From the NCBI GenBank assembly GCA_022432975.1, contig CM039505.1, positions 45,180,544 to 45,244,543 of the forward strand: DNA of 64,000 nucleotides, in the 5' to 3' direction. The stretch is from Begonia masoniana. Its lineage: Eukaryota; Streptophyta; Magnoliopsida; Cucurbitales; Begoniaceae. The notes below the pieces were generated by a model that worked only from the letters and a program-made list of their open reading frames with translations, was not told the origin of the DNA and did not search any database. A program made the position numbers and the translations under genes. How positions within the stretch are numbered: position 1 is the stretch's first letter; the number at the start of each line of letters is the position of its first letter. Positions 24,206-36,323 of the stretch are shown piece after piece.

Positions 24206-26578
24206 GTAAGTTCTCGTGACTTGCTGTGGCCGATAGGCCTACACCATATGTCGTGTTTCGTTGTCGAGGATATTTGGAGTTATGTGTGTTTATTCGCTTG
24301 GTTGGGTAGTTTAGGGTTAGTCCTTTTATAGGTTAGGCTTGTATTGTTTGAAAAATGAGACGACTATTGATAAATGAATGAATGTATGAACTGAAAAATG
24401 AGACGACTATCTGATAAATGAATGAATGTATGAACTGAAAAATGAGACGACTATCTGATAAATGAATGAATGTATGAACTGAAAAATGAGACGACTATCT
24501 GATAAATGAATGAATGTATGAACTGAAAAATGAGACGACTATCTGATAAATGAATGAATGTATGAACTGAAAAATGAGACGACTATCTGATAAATGAATG
24601 AATGTATGAACTGAAAAATGAGACGACTATCTGATAAATGAATGAATGTATGAACTGAAAAATGAGACGACTATCTGATAAATGAATGAATGTATGAACT
24701 GAAAAATGAGACGACTATCTGATAAATGAATGAATGTATGAACTGAAAAATGAGACGACTATTGATAAATGAATGAATGTATGAACTGAAAAATGAGACG
24801 ACTATCTGATAAATGAATGAATGTATGAACTGAAAAATGAGACGACTATCTGATAAATGAATGAATGTATGAACTGAAAAATGAGACGACTATCTGATAA
24901 ATGAATGAATGTATGAACTGAAAAATGAGACGACTATTGATAAATGAATGAATGTATGAACTGAAAAATGAGACGACTATTGATAAATGAATGAATGTAT
25001 GAACTGAAAAATGAGACGACTATCTGATAAATGAATGAATGTATGAACTGAAAAATGAGACGACTATCTGATAAATGAATGAATGTATGAACTGAAAAAT
25101 GAGACGACTATTGATAAATGAATGAATGTATGAACTGAAAAATGAGACGACTATCTGATAAATGAATGAATGTATGAACTGAAAAATGAGACGACTATCT
25201 GATAAATGAATGAATGTATGAACTGAAAAATGAGACGACTATCTGATAAATGAATGAATGTATGAACTGAAAAATGAGACGACTATCTGATAAATGAATG
25301 AATGTATGAACTGAAAAATGAGACGACTATTGATAAATGAATGAATGTATGAACTGAAAAATGAGACGACTATTGATAAATGAATGAATGTATGAACTGA
25401 AAAATGAGACGACTATCTGATAAATGAATGAATGTATGAACTGAAAAATGAGACGACTATCTGATAAATGAATGAATGTATGAACTGAAAAATGAGACGA
25501 CTATCTGATAAATGAATGAATGTATGAACTGAAAAATGAGACGACTATCTGATAAATGAATGAATGTATGAACTGAAAAATGAGACGACTATTGATAAAT
25601 GAATGAATGTATGAACTGAAAAATGAGACGACTATTGATAAATGAATGAATGTATGAACTGAAAAATGAGACGACTATTGATAAATGAATGAATGTATGA
25701 ACTGAAAAATGAGACGACTATCTGATAAATGAATGAATGTATGAACTGAAAAATGAGACGACTATCTGATAAATGAATGAATGTATGAACTGAAAAATGA
25801 GACGACTATCTGATAAATGAATGAATGTATGAACTGAAAAATGAGACGACTATCTGATAAATGAATGAATGTATGAACTGAAAAATGAGACGACTATCTG
25901 ATAAATGAATGAATGTATGAACTGAAAAATGAGACGACTAATATGAGATGACTATGATGACTTACATGAGACGACTATCTGATAAATGAATGAATGTATG
26001 AACTGAAAAATGAGACGACTATCTGATAAATGAATGAATGTATGAACTGAAAAATGAGACGACTATCTGATAAATGAATGAATGTACGATATGATAAATG
26101 AATGAATGTATGAACTGAAAAATGAGACGACTATCTGATAAATGAATGAATGTATGAACTGAAAAATGAGACGACTATCTGATAAATGAATGAATGTATG
26201 AACTGAAAAATGAGACGACTATCTGATAAATGAATGAATGTATGAACTGAAAAATGAGACGACTATCTGATAATGAATGAATGTATGAACTGAAAAATGA
26301 GACGACTATCTGATAAATGAATGAATGTATGAACTGAAAAATGAGACGACTAGTCTGATAAATGAATGACTGTATGAACTGAAAATGAGATGACTATCTG
26401 ATAATGAATGAATGTATGAACTGAAAAATGTGACGACTATCTGATAAATGAAATGAATGTACGATATGATAAATGAATCGAATGCACGGAATTTATGAAA
26501 CTTGCATATACATGTTCAGGCATTGTTATTACGTAGAATTTACTGAGATTTATTCTCATAGGCGTCCTTATGGTGTAG
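24206..26578 (+). other. Putative leader intron containing the array
   Basis: Donor ACAG|GTAAGT (24202-24211) and acceptor GGTGTAG|GTGA ending at 26578. CCTACACCAT (24238-24247) pairs perfectly with ATGGTGTAGG (26570-26579). The whole tandem array lies between the arms, stretching this candidate intron to 2.37 kb against 0.58 kb in LTR D. Confidence 0.45.
24351..26478 (+). repeat. 44/42-bp tandem array, about 48 units
   Basis: Unit gaaaaatgagacgactat(ct)gataaatgaatgaatgtatgaact, present as a 44-bp form with ct and a 42-bp form without. By eye the order is S, 8L, S, 3L, 2S, 2L, S, 4L, 2S, 4L, 3S, 5L, then a disturbed stretch (25930-25975), then mostly L with more mutations toward the right end. 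Most units of one type look identical. Confidence 0.95.
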
Positions 26579-28212
26579 GTGAACCCGAAACAGGTAAGGA
26601 AGACGTTCCTCTGTTAGATGATCACGCTGGTTGAAGAAGGATGCTCGTGGGAGTGTGCTGGCGCAGTTGGTGCGATTTTGACCCGTGGGGACGTAGGTAA
26701 ATGTTTTGGGGAAAATCAATAGATATGAAAATTGTACAGATAGAACATATTAGGATGTTTGGTTCTGATAGTTGATAGGTTTATGTTTTGAGGTTTTGGA
26801 AACTTAATTTATAAACTGCTTTTGGAAAGTCTTTTATTTGAAACATACTGAACTGCTTGGGTTTTATTTTAAACAGGAGGATTTGTTTAAGTTTCAAACA
26901 TATCCACGCAGTTCGTTTTCAGGGAACTGTACTTCGTTTCAAATACGTTTTGAGTCGGTTTTGATGAGGTTACGAGAGCGTATGAATGTTAGGTTTAAAG
27001 TTTAGAGTATAAAATGGAAAAATTTATACGGAAAATAATTAGGAATGGGTAAGGGTCGTTACAGTGCACCCACTGTTCGCCAGTTCCCCTATAAGCCCCA
27101 CTTATACCCTTCTGCCACTAAAACGTAATGTTCTGTACTGTCACTGTATTTCTGAAAACCGCATGCATAGCATTTTGCATCACTGCATATCTGTTATGTT
27201 CTTACTGAGTTTTAGACTCATAGATGAACTCTCTGATGTAGGTACTGAACCCGAAAATGAGGACTTTGTGCCTCAGTCTGATGAATAGGTGGCTGGTGGA
27301 TTCGAGCTCTCGGGGTGGTTGCTGCAGCCAGACATAGTCTTCTGTCCTGAGGTTTAAGTTTTCTGTAATGTCTATATCTGTAAAGTTTTCTGGAAAATTC
27401 TAGTTCTGTGGTAGAACTCTGTAAAAACTTCCATTTTGGGAAAGTTTGCAAATATATGTTAGGTTCTGTACTGATCCTCAGATTTTAAAACAATGTACAG
27501 ATTTTGATGTCTAAGTTTTAAAAACTACTGTATTTGACAGTTGAATTCATGTTCTGAATATTCTGAAATTGTTTGGAGTATTATCTGTTAGTTTGTGCGT
27601 GGATGACTTTTGGTTTTGGAACTATCCATGCAGTCTGTTTCCTTTGAATCTGTTAATTGTAAAGAGTGCTCTACATCCTTGTGTAGAATCGGGCATCGAA
27701 GGTTTACAACTCTCATGCTTTCTGTTTGTGCTATATTTGACAGTTGAATGATGTTCTGAATATTCTGGAATTGTTTGGGATATTATCTGTCAGCTTGTGT
27801 ATGGATGACTTCTGGTTTTAGAGTTATCAATGCAGTCTGTTTTCTTGAAAATCCTGTCGTGTTCCTTTAAACATGTGTTAAAGTTATGTTTTTAAATCAG
27901 TCTCTGAAGTTTGAAGTTTTCATGCCTTCTGTTGTGCTCGAGAACCACATTTTGAATTGGTTTGAGAATCTGAGTCTTTCATGTTTTATGTTTTTCTGCT
28001 CTCTGTTGGTAAGTCTTCCTGTTAAAAGCTGTCAAACTTTGTCTCTAAAACTATGTCTTCCGATTACATCCACCGGTGAACTCAATTCTGTTTGTGGTTC
28101 ACATCCACCGGTTATCACTGTTCATCTTTTGTCGTATCTGCATCTACCGCCAAACAGTAATTCTGTTTAGGTTTTGCTCCTGCCGATTCCGTTTATTGCA
28201 TTCATCTTCTGA

Positions 28213-28433
28213 TGACGTCATCTCCTCTTCCGATGACGTCACCATAGCTTTTCTTCTGCCGATTTCAACTGCTGCCTGCATCTTCTGGTGACGTCATCCA
28301 TCTTCCTGCTGACGTCATCACCTTCTGCCGAGTACGTTTACTATCTGTATCTGCCGATGACATCATCACATCTTTCGATGACGTCATCACACATTCTGAT
28401 CCCATCTGCTGCCTACATCTTCCGATGACGTCA
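28213..28433 (+). promoter_or_regulatory. Cluster of six TGACGTCA sites in C's 5' LTR
   Basis: Perfect TGACGTCA at 28213, 28234, 28289, 28310, 28379 and 28426, with near-matches between. This is the palindromic core bound by plant bZIP factors of the TGA/CREB type. The 3' LTR keeps five of the six. Confidence 0.6.
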
Positions 28434-28776
28434 TCCACATCATCCGGCCACGTCATCTGCCTAAATCTTCCAGTATCATTTCTGCTTGCATCCACCGATT
28501 CCACTCGATGTCTGCTTCTTCTGTCAACACCTTCTGCCAGTTTATTTACTTTTGTTTTCATCACTTTCTGCTTTTCTTCTATCATCCATTTTGCGTTCCG
28601 ATTCTGTTAACTGTTTTCCCGTTTGATTTCGAATCCAGAGAACTTTCTCTCTCTGTAAATGTTTTAAAAATTTAATGTATAAAAAAAAAAATAGTCCCCG
28701 TTTTCTGTTATCTGTCCTGGAGTGATGGCTTCGATCTCGGACCCCGATCGGGTTTGGCTTCAGGTAGTCACAGTTG

Positions 28777-28788
28777 TGGTATCAGAGA
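28777..28788 (+). other. Primer binding site of element C
   Basis: tggtatcagaga, complementary to the 3' end of initiator-methionine tRNA, a few bases after the 5' LTR. Confidence 0.92.
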
Positions 28789-28933
28789 GACAAGGTTTTA
28801 AAACCGATTCTGTGAAATGTCTGACTGTGCAACCCGCCATGTGATATCGCTCCACCAACTGTAAGTGTCTAATATTCTGTAAAAAGTTTCTGTTTATTAA
28901 ATTAGGTTATTCTGTTTATAGGGTTTATTAGAA

Positions 28934-31900
28934 ATGGTGAGAGGACGTCAGGAAGAGTCAAGTGAAAGCTCTCGTGCCATAGACCGACTAACCGAATTGG
29001 TGGGTGCACAGTCACGCATAGTTGAACGCATGATGGCCCGAGAAGATGATAGAAACAATAACCATGGGAATAACAATCATGATAATGCGCCGCGAGACAA
29101 CAGTGGAGATAGATTCCGGCGACTCCAGCCGCCTTCATTTGATAGACTATCTACAGACCCGACCCGCGCAGAGATTTGGATTCGAACAATAGAGAAGATC
29201 TTCAGTTATGCAGAAGTAGAAGACAACAAGAAAGTTGGTTGTGCCACATTCTATCTCACCGAAAGTGCTGGATTTTGGTGGGACACAGTGCAGTCGACTA
29301 CAGTGGCATTAAGCTGGGAGGGGTTCAAGAGAATCTTCTACGAGAAATACTTTGACCGTGGAGTGAGGAAGGAGAAATTGCTTGAATTCTCTCGGCTGCG
29401 ACAGTATGGATCAGTGGCTGAATATGTTCAGAAATTTGAGTCATTATCCCGATATGCAACACACCTGGTGGCCACCGATGAGAACAAGGTACACCAGTTC
29501 ATTCAAGGGTTAAAGATGGACCTTCTGTGGGGAATCACAACCGGAGGGTTTGATGAGGCACCATATGTGAAGGTGGTGGCCAAGGCTTATCAGTTAGAGG
29601 CCTTAGAAATGAAGTCTCAGAGACAGAGAGATCCACCAAGAGGGATTATTAGAAATGTTCCTCAACAGCAAAGAGGCCAAAATTTTCAACCTCTGCAGCA
29701 ACAAAACAGGGGCATTAAGAGGCCCAATGAGACTATCACTTACCCAGACAAAGGGAAGAGACCAATGGGAGATCCTCAGCTCACCGTATGCCCACGATGC
29801 CAGAAAAGTCACAAGAGTGAATGCAGGCTTCTTACGGGTGGCTACTTCTGATGTGGCAAAGGAGGCCATCACGTCCGTGATTGCCCGATACCCGACACGA
29901 GACAAAATCAGGCCGTGCCAAGAGTCTTTGCAATGATGGAGGACGTTGATGATGCTGATCTGCACACAGCAATTACAGGTACAATTTTGGTGTGTGACAT
30001 ACCTGCATATACTTTGTTAGACACGGGGGCCACTCATTCATTTGTGGCCATGGACTTTGCGGGTAGGGAGAACTTGTGCCTTGCATCGTCAGATCAGCCC
30101 TACAGTGTTATGCTACCATCCGGAGAGTTTATGCACTCTGAGCAGGCAGTGCAGGGTGATATAGTGTCAGTTGGAGACCAAAAATTGTATGCCAATCTTA
30201 TCGTCATCGGTATGAAAGGATACAAAGTAATTCTGGAGATGGACTGGCTATTTAGACATCATGCAACCATCGACTGTAGGTCCGGGCTCGTGACTTTTAA
30301 GCGCCCGAACGAAGTAGAGTTCTCCTATCAGGCAATACCAAAGAAACATAGTATGCCTGTTATATCCACCTTGAAAGCTCAACAGCTGATGAGGTCAGGA
30401 GGTGTCGGATTCCTTGCCCACGTAGTAGATGTTCAAAGACAAGGTGAGGTGGAACTTCAAACTATTCCGGTAGTTCGAGACTTCTCAGAGGTCTTCCTGG
30501 ATGACTTACCGGGATTGCCACCTGATCGTGAGATCGAGTTCGAGATCGATGTGTATCCTGGTGCTGAACCAGTATCGAAGAATCCGTACCGTATGGCCCC
30601 GATTGAGCTGAGGGAGTTGAAGGCTCAGCTAAAGGAATTGGTGGATAAAGGTTTTGTGCGCCCTAGTTTCTCTCCGTGGGGTGCTCCCGTTTTGTTTGTC
30701 AAGAAGAAGGATGGGTCCCTACGGATGTGTATTGACTACCGTGAGCTGAACAAGTTGACTATCAGAAATAAGTACCCGTTGCCAAGAATCGATGATTTAT
30801 TCGACCAGCTACAGGGGGCTCGGGTATTTTCTAAGATTGACTTGCGCTCCGGTTGTTACTAGTTGAAGGTTAGAGCAGATGATATTCCAAAGACCGCCTT
30901 CAGGACCCGGTACGGGCATTACGAGTTCTTGGTGATGTCGTTCGGGTTAACTAATGCTCCGGCAGCATTTATGGACCTAATGAACAGGATATTCCAAGTT
31001 GTCTTGGATAAATTTGTGATCGTTTTCATCGACGACATTCTGGTTTATTCCAGGAGTAAGGCCGAGCACGAGGAGCACTTAGCAATTGTGCTGTCAACTC
31101 TGAAACAGCACCGGTTGTATGCCAAACTGTCGAAGTGCGAATTCTGGTTGGATATGATTAACTTTCTAGGCCACGTGGTGTCTGCAGAAGGAGTTTCAGT
31201 AGATCCAGCCAAGATTTTGGCCGTGAAAGATTGGCCAAAACCGAGGAATGCCAGCGAAGTACGGAGCTTTATCGGACTAGCTGGTTATTACAGGAAGTTC
31301 ATTAAAGACTTCTCCGTGATAGCAAAACCTATGACAAGCTTAACAAAGAAGGACATCAAGTTCAGGTGGTCTGAAGCATGTGAAGTGAGCTTTCAGACAC
31401 TCAAGCAAAAATTAACCATGGCTCCTCTACTAGTGTTGCCAACTGAAGACGGAAAATTCAGCGTGTACTGTGATGCTTCCAAGATTGGATTGGGGTGTGT
31501 GCTAATGCAGGAAGGGAAGTAGTGGCATACGCATCCCGACAATTGAAGAACCACGAGCAAAACTACCCTACACATGACCTCGAGTTAGCGGCAGTTGTAT
31601 TTGCGCTGAAAGTATGGAGACATCACCTATATGGACAATCATGTGAGGTGTTTTCTGACCACAAAAGTTTGAAGTACCTCTTTACCCAGAAAGAGTTGAA
31701 TATGAGACAAAGAAGGTGGTTAGAATTTGTAAAAGACTACGATGTTGAGATTAAATATCACCCAGGTAAAGCTAACGTAATAGCCGATGCATTGAGCAGG
31801 ATGTCAGATACTATTTAACCAGCTATATCGGCCGTGTCGATGCCTTTGAGAACTGAGATACAGAAGTTCGATATGGAGATAGTTTCTGGGCTGTCGGCCA

Positions 31901-33041
31901 TACTAGCAAACTTAACCCTACGGCCCACCGTCCTGGACCGCATTAAGGAAGCCCAGAAGACCAATTCAAAGGAGATGGCTGATATGGTGAGCAAAGTACC
32001 AATGGCTTCTTCCGATTTCAGTTATTCGGGAGATGGTATTCTTAAGTTCAGAGATAGATGGTATGTTCCGAAAGATGAAGGGTTACGAAAGAACATCTTG
32101 TCGGAAGCCCATTCATCTACTTTCTCTATGCATCCTGGAAGCACGAAGATGTATCAAGACTTAAAACTTCACTTCTGGTGGCCGAATATGAAGAATGAAG
32201 TGGCCAAATATGTGGAGTCTTGTATGATATGTCAACAGGTAAAAGCTGAACATCAACGACCGAGTGGAACGCTTCAGCCTCTTCCGATTCCCGAATGGAA
32301 GTGGGAGAACATCACAATGGACTTTGTTGTTGGCCTTCCAAGGACAGCTAAGCTCCTTGGAGTAGATATTTGCCGCTTGTAGAGTTCGCCTATAACAACA
32401 GCTACCAGGCTACAATCGGTATGGCTCCGTATGAAGCTCTCTATGGCAGAAAGTGTAGATCCCCATTGTGTTGGGATGAGGTCGGAGAAACCAAGCTTAT
32501 CGGCCCTGAGATATTACAGCAGATGTCCGAGGTGATAACTGTTATCAAGCAACGAATAAAGATTGCTCAGAGTTGACAGAAAAGTTATGTGGACCATAGG
32601 AGGAGAGACTTAAAGTTCGCTGTGGGCGATGAGGTATTCCTGAAAGTGTCACATTTCAAAGGCGTAATGAGATTCGGTAAGAAAGGAAAGCTCAGCCCAC
32701 GATTCATTGGACCTTTTCCCATCCTGAAGCGTGTGGGAAACATGGCTTACAGACTACAGTTGCCAGCGTCAATAGATGGAGTTCACAATGTCTTCCATGT
32801 TTCGATGCTGAGAAAATGCGTAAGAGATCCAACTCAGATCGTAAAACAGGTGGACTTTGATATCATGCCGACGCTGACCTATGAAGAAAGGCCTATACAG
32901 ATATTGGATATGTCACTTAAAGTGTTACGCAATCGTGTGGTCCCGTTGGTGAAAGTTTTATGGCGAAATCATAATGTAGAGGAAGCCACATGGGAAAGAC
33001 AAGCGGATGTCAGGGCCCAATATCCAGACCTCTTTGCTTAG
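28934..33041 (+). pseudogene. Element C gag-pol, Tekay/Del-like, disabled
   Basis: Starts at the ATG at 28934 (MVRGRQEESSES), the first good start after the primer site. Visible: gag core, a CCHC knuckle broken by a stop (TGA at 29849) with its first Cys codon now Tyr, protease ([10 protein letters not shown] near 30018), reverse transcriptase (FIDDILVYS near 31027), RNase H ([10 protein letters not shown]), integrase zinc region (31834-32260) and a chromodomain-like tail (EEATWERQAD). Further breaks: TAG at 30860, a one-base frameshift near 31515, TAA at 31816 and TGA at 32574. Around 32350-32365 roughly 300 or more bases of the integrase core are missing compared with element A, including the second catalytic Asp and the Glu. 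It could move only with proteins from another copy. Confidence 0.94.
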
Positions 33042-33068
33042 GCAAATTTTGGGGAGAAAATTTCTGTT

Positions 33069-33081
33069 AAGGTGGGTGGAA
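33069..33081 (+). other. Polypurine tract of element C
   Basis: aaggtgggtggaa directly before the 3' LTR. Confidence 0.75.
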
Positions 33082-35779
33082 TGTAACACTCGGCATTTTG
33101 GCCATGTAATAATCTGTTGAATTATTGTATGGATTTAAATTGCCATAAATACAATAACTATTTTATTGTAAATTTTGGAGCATTTAGTGTGGGGAGAACC
33201 AAACTAATGTGTAACTAAACTAAACACTAAGTTTAAAATGCATGGAAGGGTAAATCGGGGAGAAATTAAGGTTGGTGGGAGATAGCCAATGGTTGAGTGG
33301 CATCTGGCAACTTGTTGAAGAAGCTAAGTTCCACCTTCTACGTGAAACCCTCTTCATTTCACTTCTCTGCTCTCTCTCCATTCTCTTCTCGGCACTCTCT
33401 CTTCCAGTCGACAATCAGCCATCGAAGCTACTTCAATCTCCTCGGCTCCTTTCTGTTTTCTACTAGGGTAAGCATCTTTTAAATGCTAACAAGTTTGGAC
33501 AAGTTTAAAGTGAGTTTTGGTTAGAGTGAAGGATTGTGATACTTTGGTAAAACTCACTGTTTTTGGATGAAAACACACCGATTTGTTTTCTAAGGGTTTG
33601 AATGAGTTTGGAACAAATTCTTCTAACTTATTTGTTAGCATTTGCAGCTTGTTTATTTTCTGAACGTGCATGTACAGGTCCGAGCATTTTCGAGACATTC
33701 AGGACTATCAACTCTGTAGCAACAGGTAAGTTCATATCCGTAGGTTGGCCCTTAAGGCCTTACATCTCGGAGGTACTAGGTTTTCTGTTCTGTCGGGTTG
33801 CTTTGGGTAGAAAAGTTAGAGTTATGTCCTGAGATGTCTGTATCTTTCTGTTGTTTGTTGTATTATTTCTGTTATCTGCCAGCTTAAGTTCAGACACCGT
33901 TCATGCATACACGTTTTCCCGAAAGTTCATGTAAAACTGTTTTCTGTATACGGTTTGAAGCTAAACAAGATAAAATCTGACTGAAATGTACCGGTTAAGT
34001 ACGGGATGAGGACTGGCCTCCAGATCTGTTTCTGTACTGTATCGAATTACTGTTTGTGCCTGATAGTGCACCCACTGTTCGCCAGTTCCCCTATAAGCCC
34101 CACTTATACCCCTCTGCCACTGAAACGTAATGTTCTGTACAGTCACTGTATTTCTGAAAACCGCATGCATAGCATTTTGCATCACTGCATATCTGTTATG
34201 TTCTTACTGAGTTTTAGACTCATAGATGAACTCTCTGATGTAAGTACTAAACCCAAAAATGAGGACTTTGTGCCTCAGTCTGATGAATAGGTGGCTGGTG
34301 GATTCCAGCTCTCGGGGTGATTGCTGCAGCCAGACATAGTCTTCTGTCCTGAGGTTTAAGTTTTCTGTAATGTCTATATCTGTAAAGTTTTCTGGAAAAT
34401 TCTGGTTCTGTGGTAGAACTCTGTAAAAACTTCCGTTTTAGGAAAGTCTGCAAATATATGTTAGGTTTTGTACTGATCCTCATATTTTAAAACAATGTAC
34501 AGATTTTGATGTCTAAGTTTTTAAAACTACTGTATTTGACAGTTGAATTCATGTTCTGAATATTCTAAAATTGTTTGGAGTATTATCTGTTAGTTTGCGT
34601 GTGGATGACTTCTGGTTTTGGAACTATCCATGCAGTCTGTTTCCTTTGAATCTGTTAATTGTAAAGAGTGCTCTACATCCTTGTGTAGAATCGGGCATCG
34701 AAGGTTTACAACTCTCATGCTTTCTGTTTGTGCTGTATTTGACAGTTGAATGATGTTCTGAATATTCTGGAATTGTTTGGGATATTATCTGTCGGCTTGT
34801 GTATGGATGACTTCTGGTTTTAGAGTTATCCATGCAGTCTGTTTTCTTGAAAATCCTGTCGTGTTCCTTTAAACATGTGTTCAAGTTATGTTTTTAAATC
34901 AGTCTCTGAAGTTTGAAGTTTTCATGCCTTCTGTTGTGCTCGAGAACCACGTTTTGAATTGGTTTGAGAATCTGAGTCTTTCATGTTTTATGTTTTTCTG
35001 CTCTCTGTTGGTAAGTCTTCCTGTTAAAAGTTGTCAAACTTTGTCTTTAAAACTATGTCTTCCGATTACATCCACCGGTGAACTCAATTCTGTTTGTGGT
35101 TCACATCCACCGGTTATCACTGTTCATCTTTTGTCGTATCTGCATCTACTGCCAAACAGTAATTCTGTTTAGGTTTTGCTCCTGCCGATTCCGTTTATTG
35201 CATTCATCTTCCGATGACGTCATCTCCTCTTCCGATGACGTCACCATAGCTTTTCTTCTGCCGATTTCAACTGCTACCTGCATCTTCCGGTGACGTCATC
35301 CATCTTCCGGCTGACGTCATCACCTTCTGCCGAGTACGTTTACTATTTGTATCTGTCGATGATGTCATCACATCTTCCAATGATGTCATCACACATTCCG
35401 ATCCCATCTGCTGCCTACATCTTTCGATGACGTCATCCACATCATCCGGCCACGTCATCTGCCTAAATCTTCCGGTATCATTTCTGCTTGCATCCACTGA
35501 TTCCACTCGATGCCTGCTTCTTCCGTCAACTCCTTTTGCCAGTTTATTTACTTTTGTTTTCATCACTTCCTGTTTTTCTTCTATCATCCATTTTGCGTTC
35601 CGATTCTGTTAACTGTTTTCCCGTTTGATTTCGAATCCAAAGAACTTTCTCTCTCTCTCTGTAAATGTTTTAAAAGTTTAATGTACAAAAAAAAAATAGT
35701 CCCCATTTTCTGTTATCTGTCCCGGAGTGATGGCTTCGATCCCGGACCCCAATCGGGTTTGGCTTCTTGTCGTCATACA
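33082..35779 (+). mobile_element. 3' LTR of element C
   Basis: 2698 bp, uninterrupted counterpart of the 5' LTR. Short open frames occur at the same places in both LTRs and only reflect the repeat. The splice-acceptor-like site is mutated here (gatgtaag near 34236-34243 in place of gatgtagg). Confidence 0.92.
35215..35435 (+). promoter_or_regulatory. Cluster of five TGACGTCA sites in C's 3' LTR
   Basis: Perfect sites at 35215, 35236, 35291, 35312 and 35428. The site matching 28379 has become tgatgtca by a CG to TG change, as expected for deamination of methylated cytosine. Confidence 0.6.
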
Positions 35780-36323
35780 CACACCTACTCTACTTACCTG
35801 GCTTCCTGAGAGATTCTTGGTTGTAAGCTACTTCGAGAGTTTGCTCACCTAAAATCATAAACTCAACATTAATTCAATCTTCACTAAGTTTTATTCTAAA
35901 CCATCCAGAAATCTAAGGAAGCTAGTTGGGAAATCTGTTCATCGTGCATTCCTCGATTCACCACAAAACTGAATCCAACTCTCACTCACAGCACTCTCAA
36001 AACACGCATCTATAATCCATTTGTTATCTAACCACTAAAACAACAAGAAATCAAAGCAAAACTCACCTAGGTTGAAGAAATCGGGCAGGAGAATCGTCGA
36101 GAGAAACCAGCTGAGCTAAACACCAAAAAGGGAATGAAGAATAATGTGGCGGCTAAACCTTCACTAAACCCTTCTTTTATATCATATATTTCACAAATTA
36201 CACATATGCCCTTGACTAACCAAACTTTAACCTATTCAACAACTAGTCACAATCACTTAATTCCATAAGATGTAAATCACGAAATGTTGTAGTAATCGGG
36301 GCCAACAATTATCGGTTGCTACA
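35780..36323 (-). mobile_element. LTR E, right part
   Basis: Continues the minus LTR interrupted by element C: cttacctggcttcc (donor on the minus strand), then sequence like 20650-21177, ending in a mutated cggttgctaca at 36323. Confidence 0.8.

Larger units (their letters stand above)
23103..27063 (+). mobile_element. 3.96-kb solo LTR nested in C's 5' LTR
   Basis: Starts TGTAACACCC and ends GTCGTTACA, with TSD gtgca at 23098-23102 and 27064-27068. The empty site is visible in C's 3' LTR near 34065 (gatagtgcaccc), which shows the insertion happened after C had two LTRs. It is the same family as LTR D. Over half its length is the 44/42-bp array. No internal region: solo LTR. Confidence 0.96.
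22114..28772 (+). mobile_element. 5' LTR of element C, interrupted
   Basis: TGTAACACCTGG to about 28772, matching the 3' LTR at 33082-35779. It is interrupted by the solo LTR 23103-27063. A donor ACAG|GTAAGT (22755-22763) and GATGTAGG (27235-27242) are both kept, on either side of the insertion. Confidence 0.9.
22114..35779 (+). mobile_element. Element C, complete but defective Ty3/gypsy element
   Basis: Two LTRs in direct orientation, primer site, gag-pol and polypurine tract. It is inserted in LTR E: E reads ggcacac on the left and continues ctactctacttacc on the right, as the related LTR at 20630 shows. TSD cacac at 22109-22113 and 35780-35784; the exact 3' end is uncertain by a few bases. 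The first 985 bases of the two LTRs differ at only about eight places by eye, so the insertion is fairly young. Confidence 0.9.

Noticed and set aside
24351..26478. CRISPR-like array
   Set aside because: Units are adjacent without unique spacers, and the genome is a plant's. It is a simple tandem repeat.
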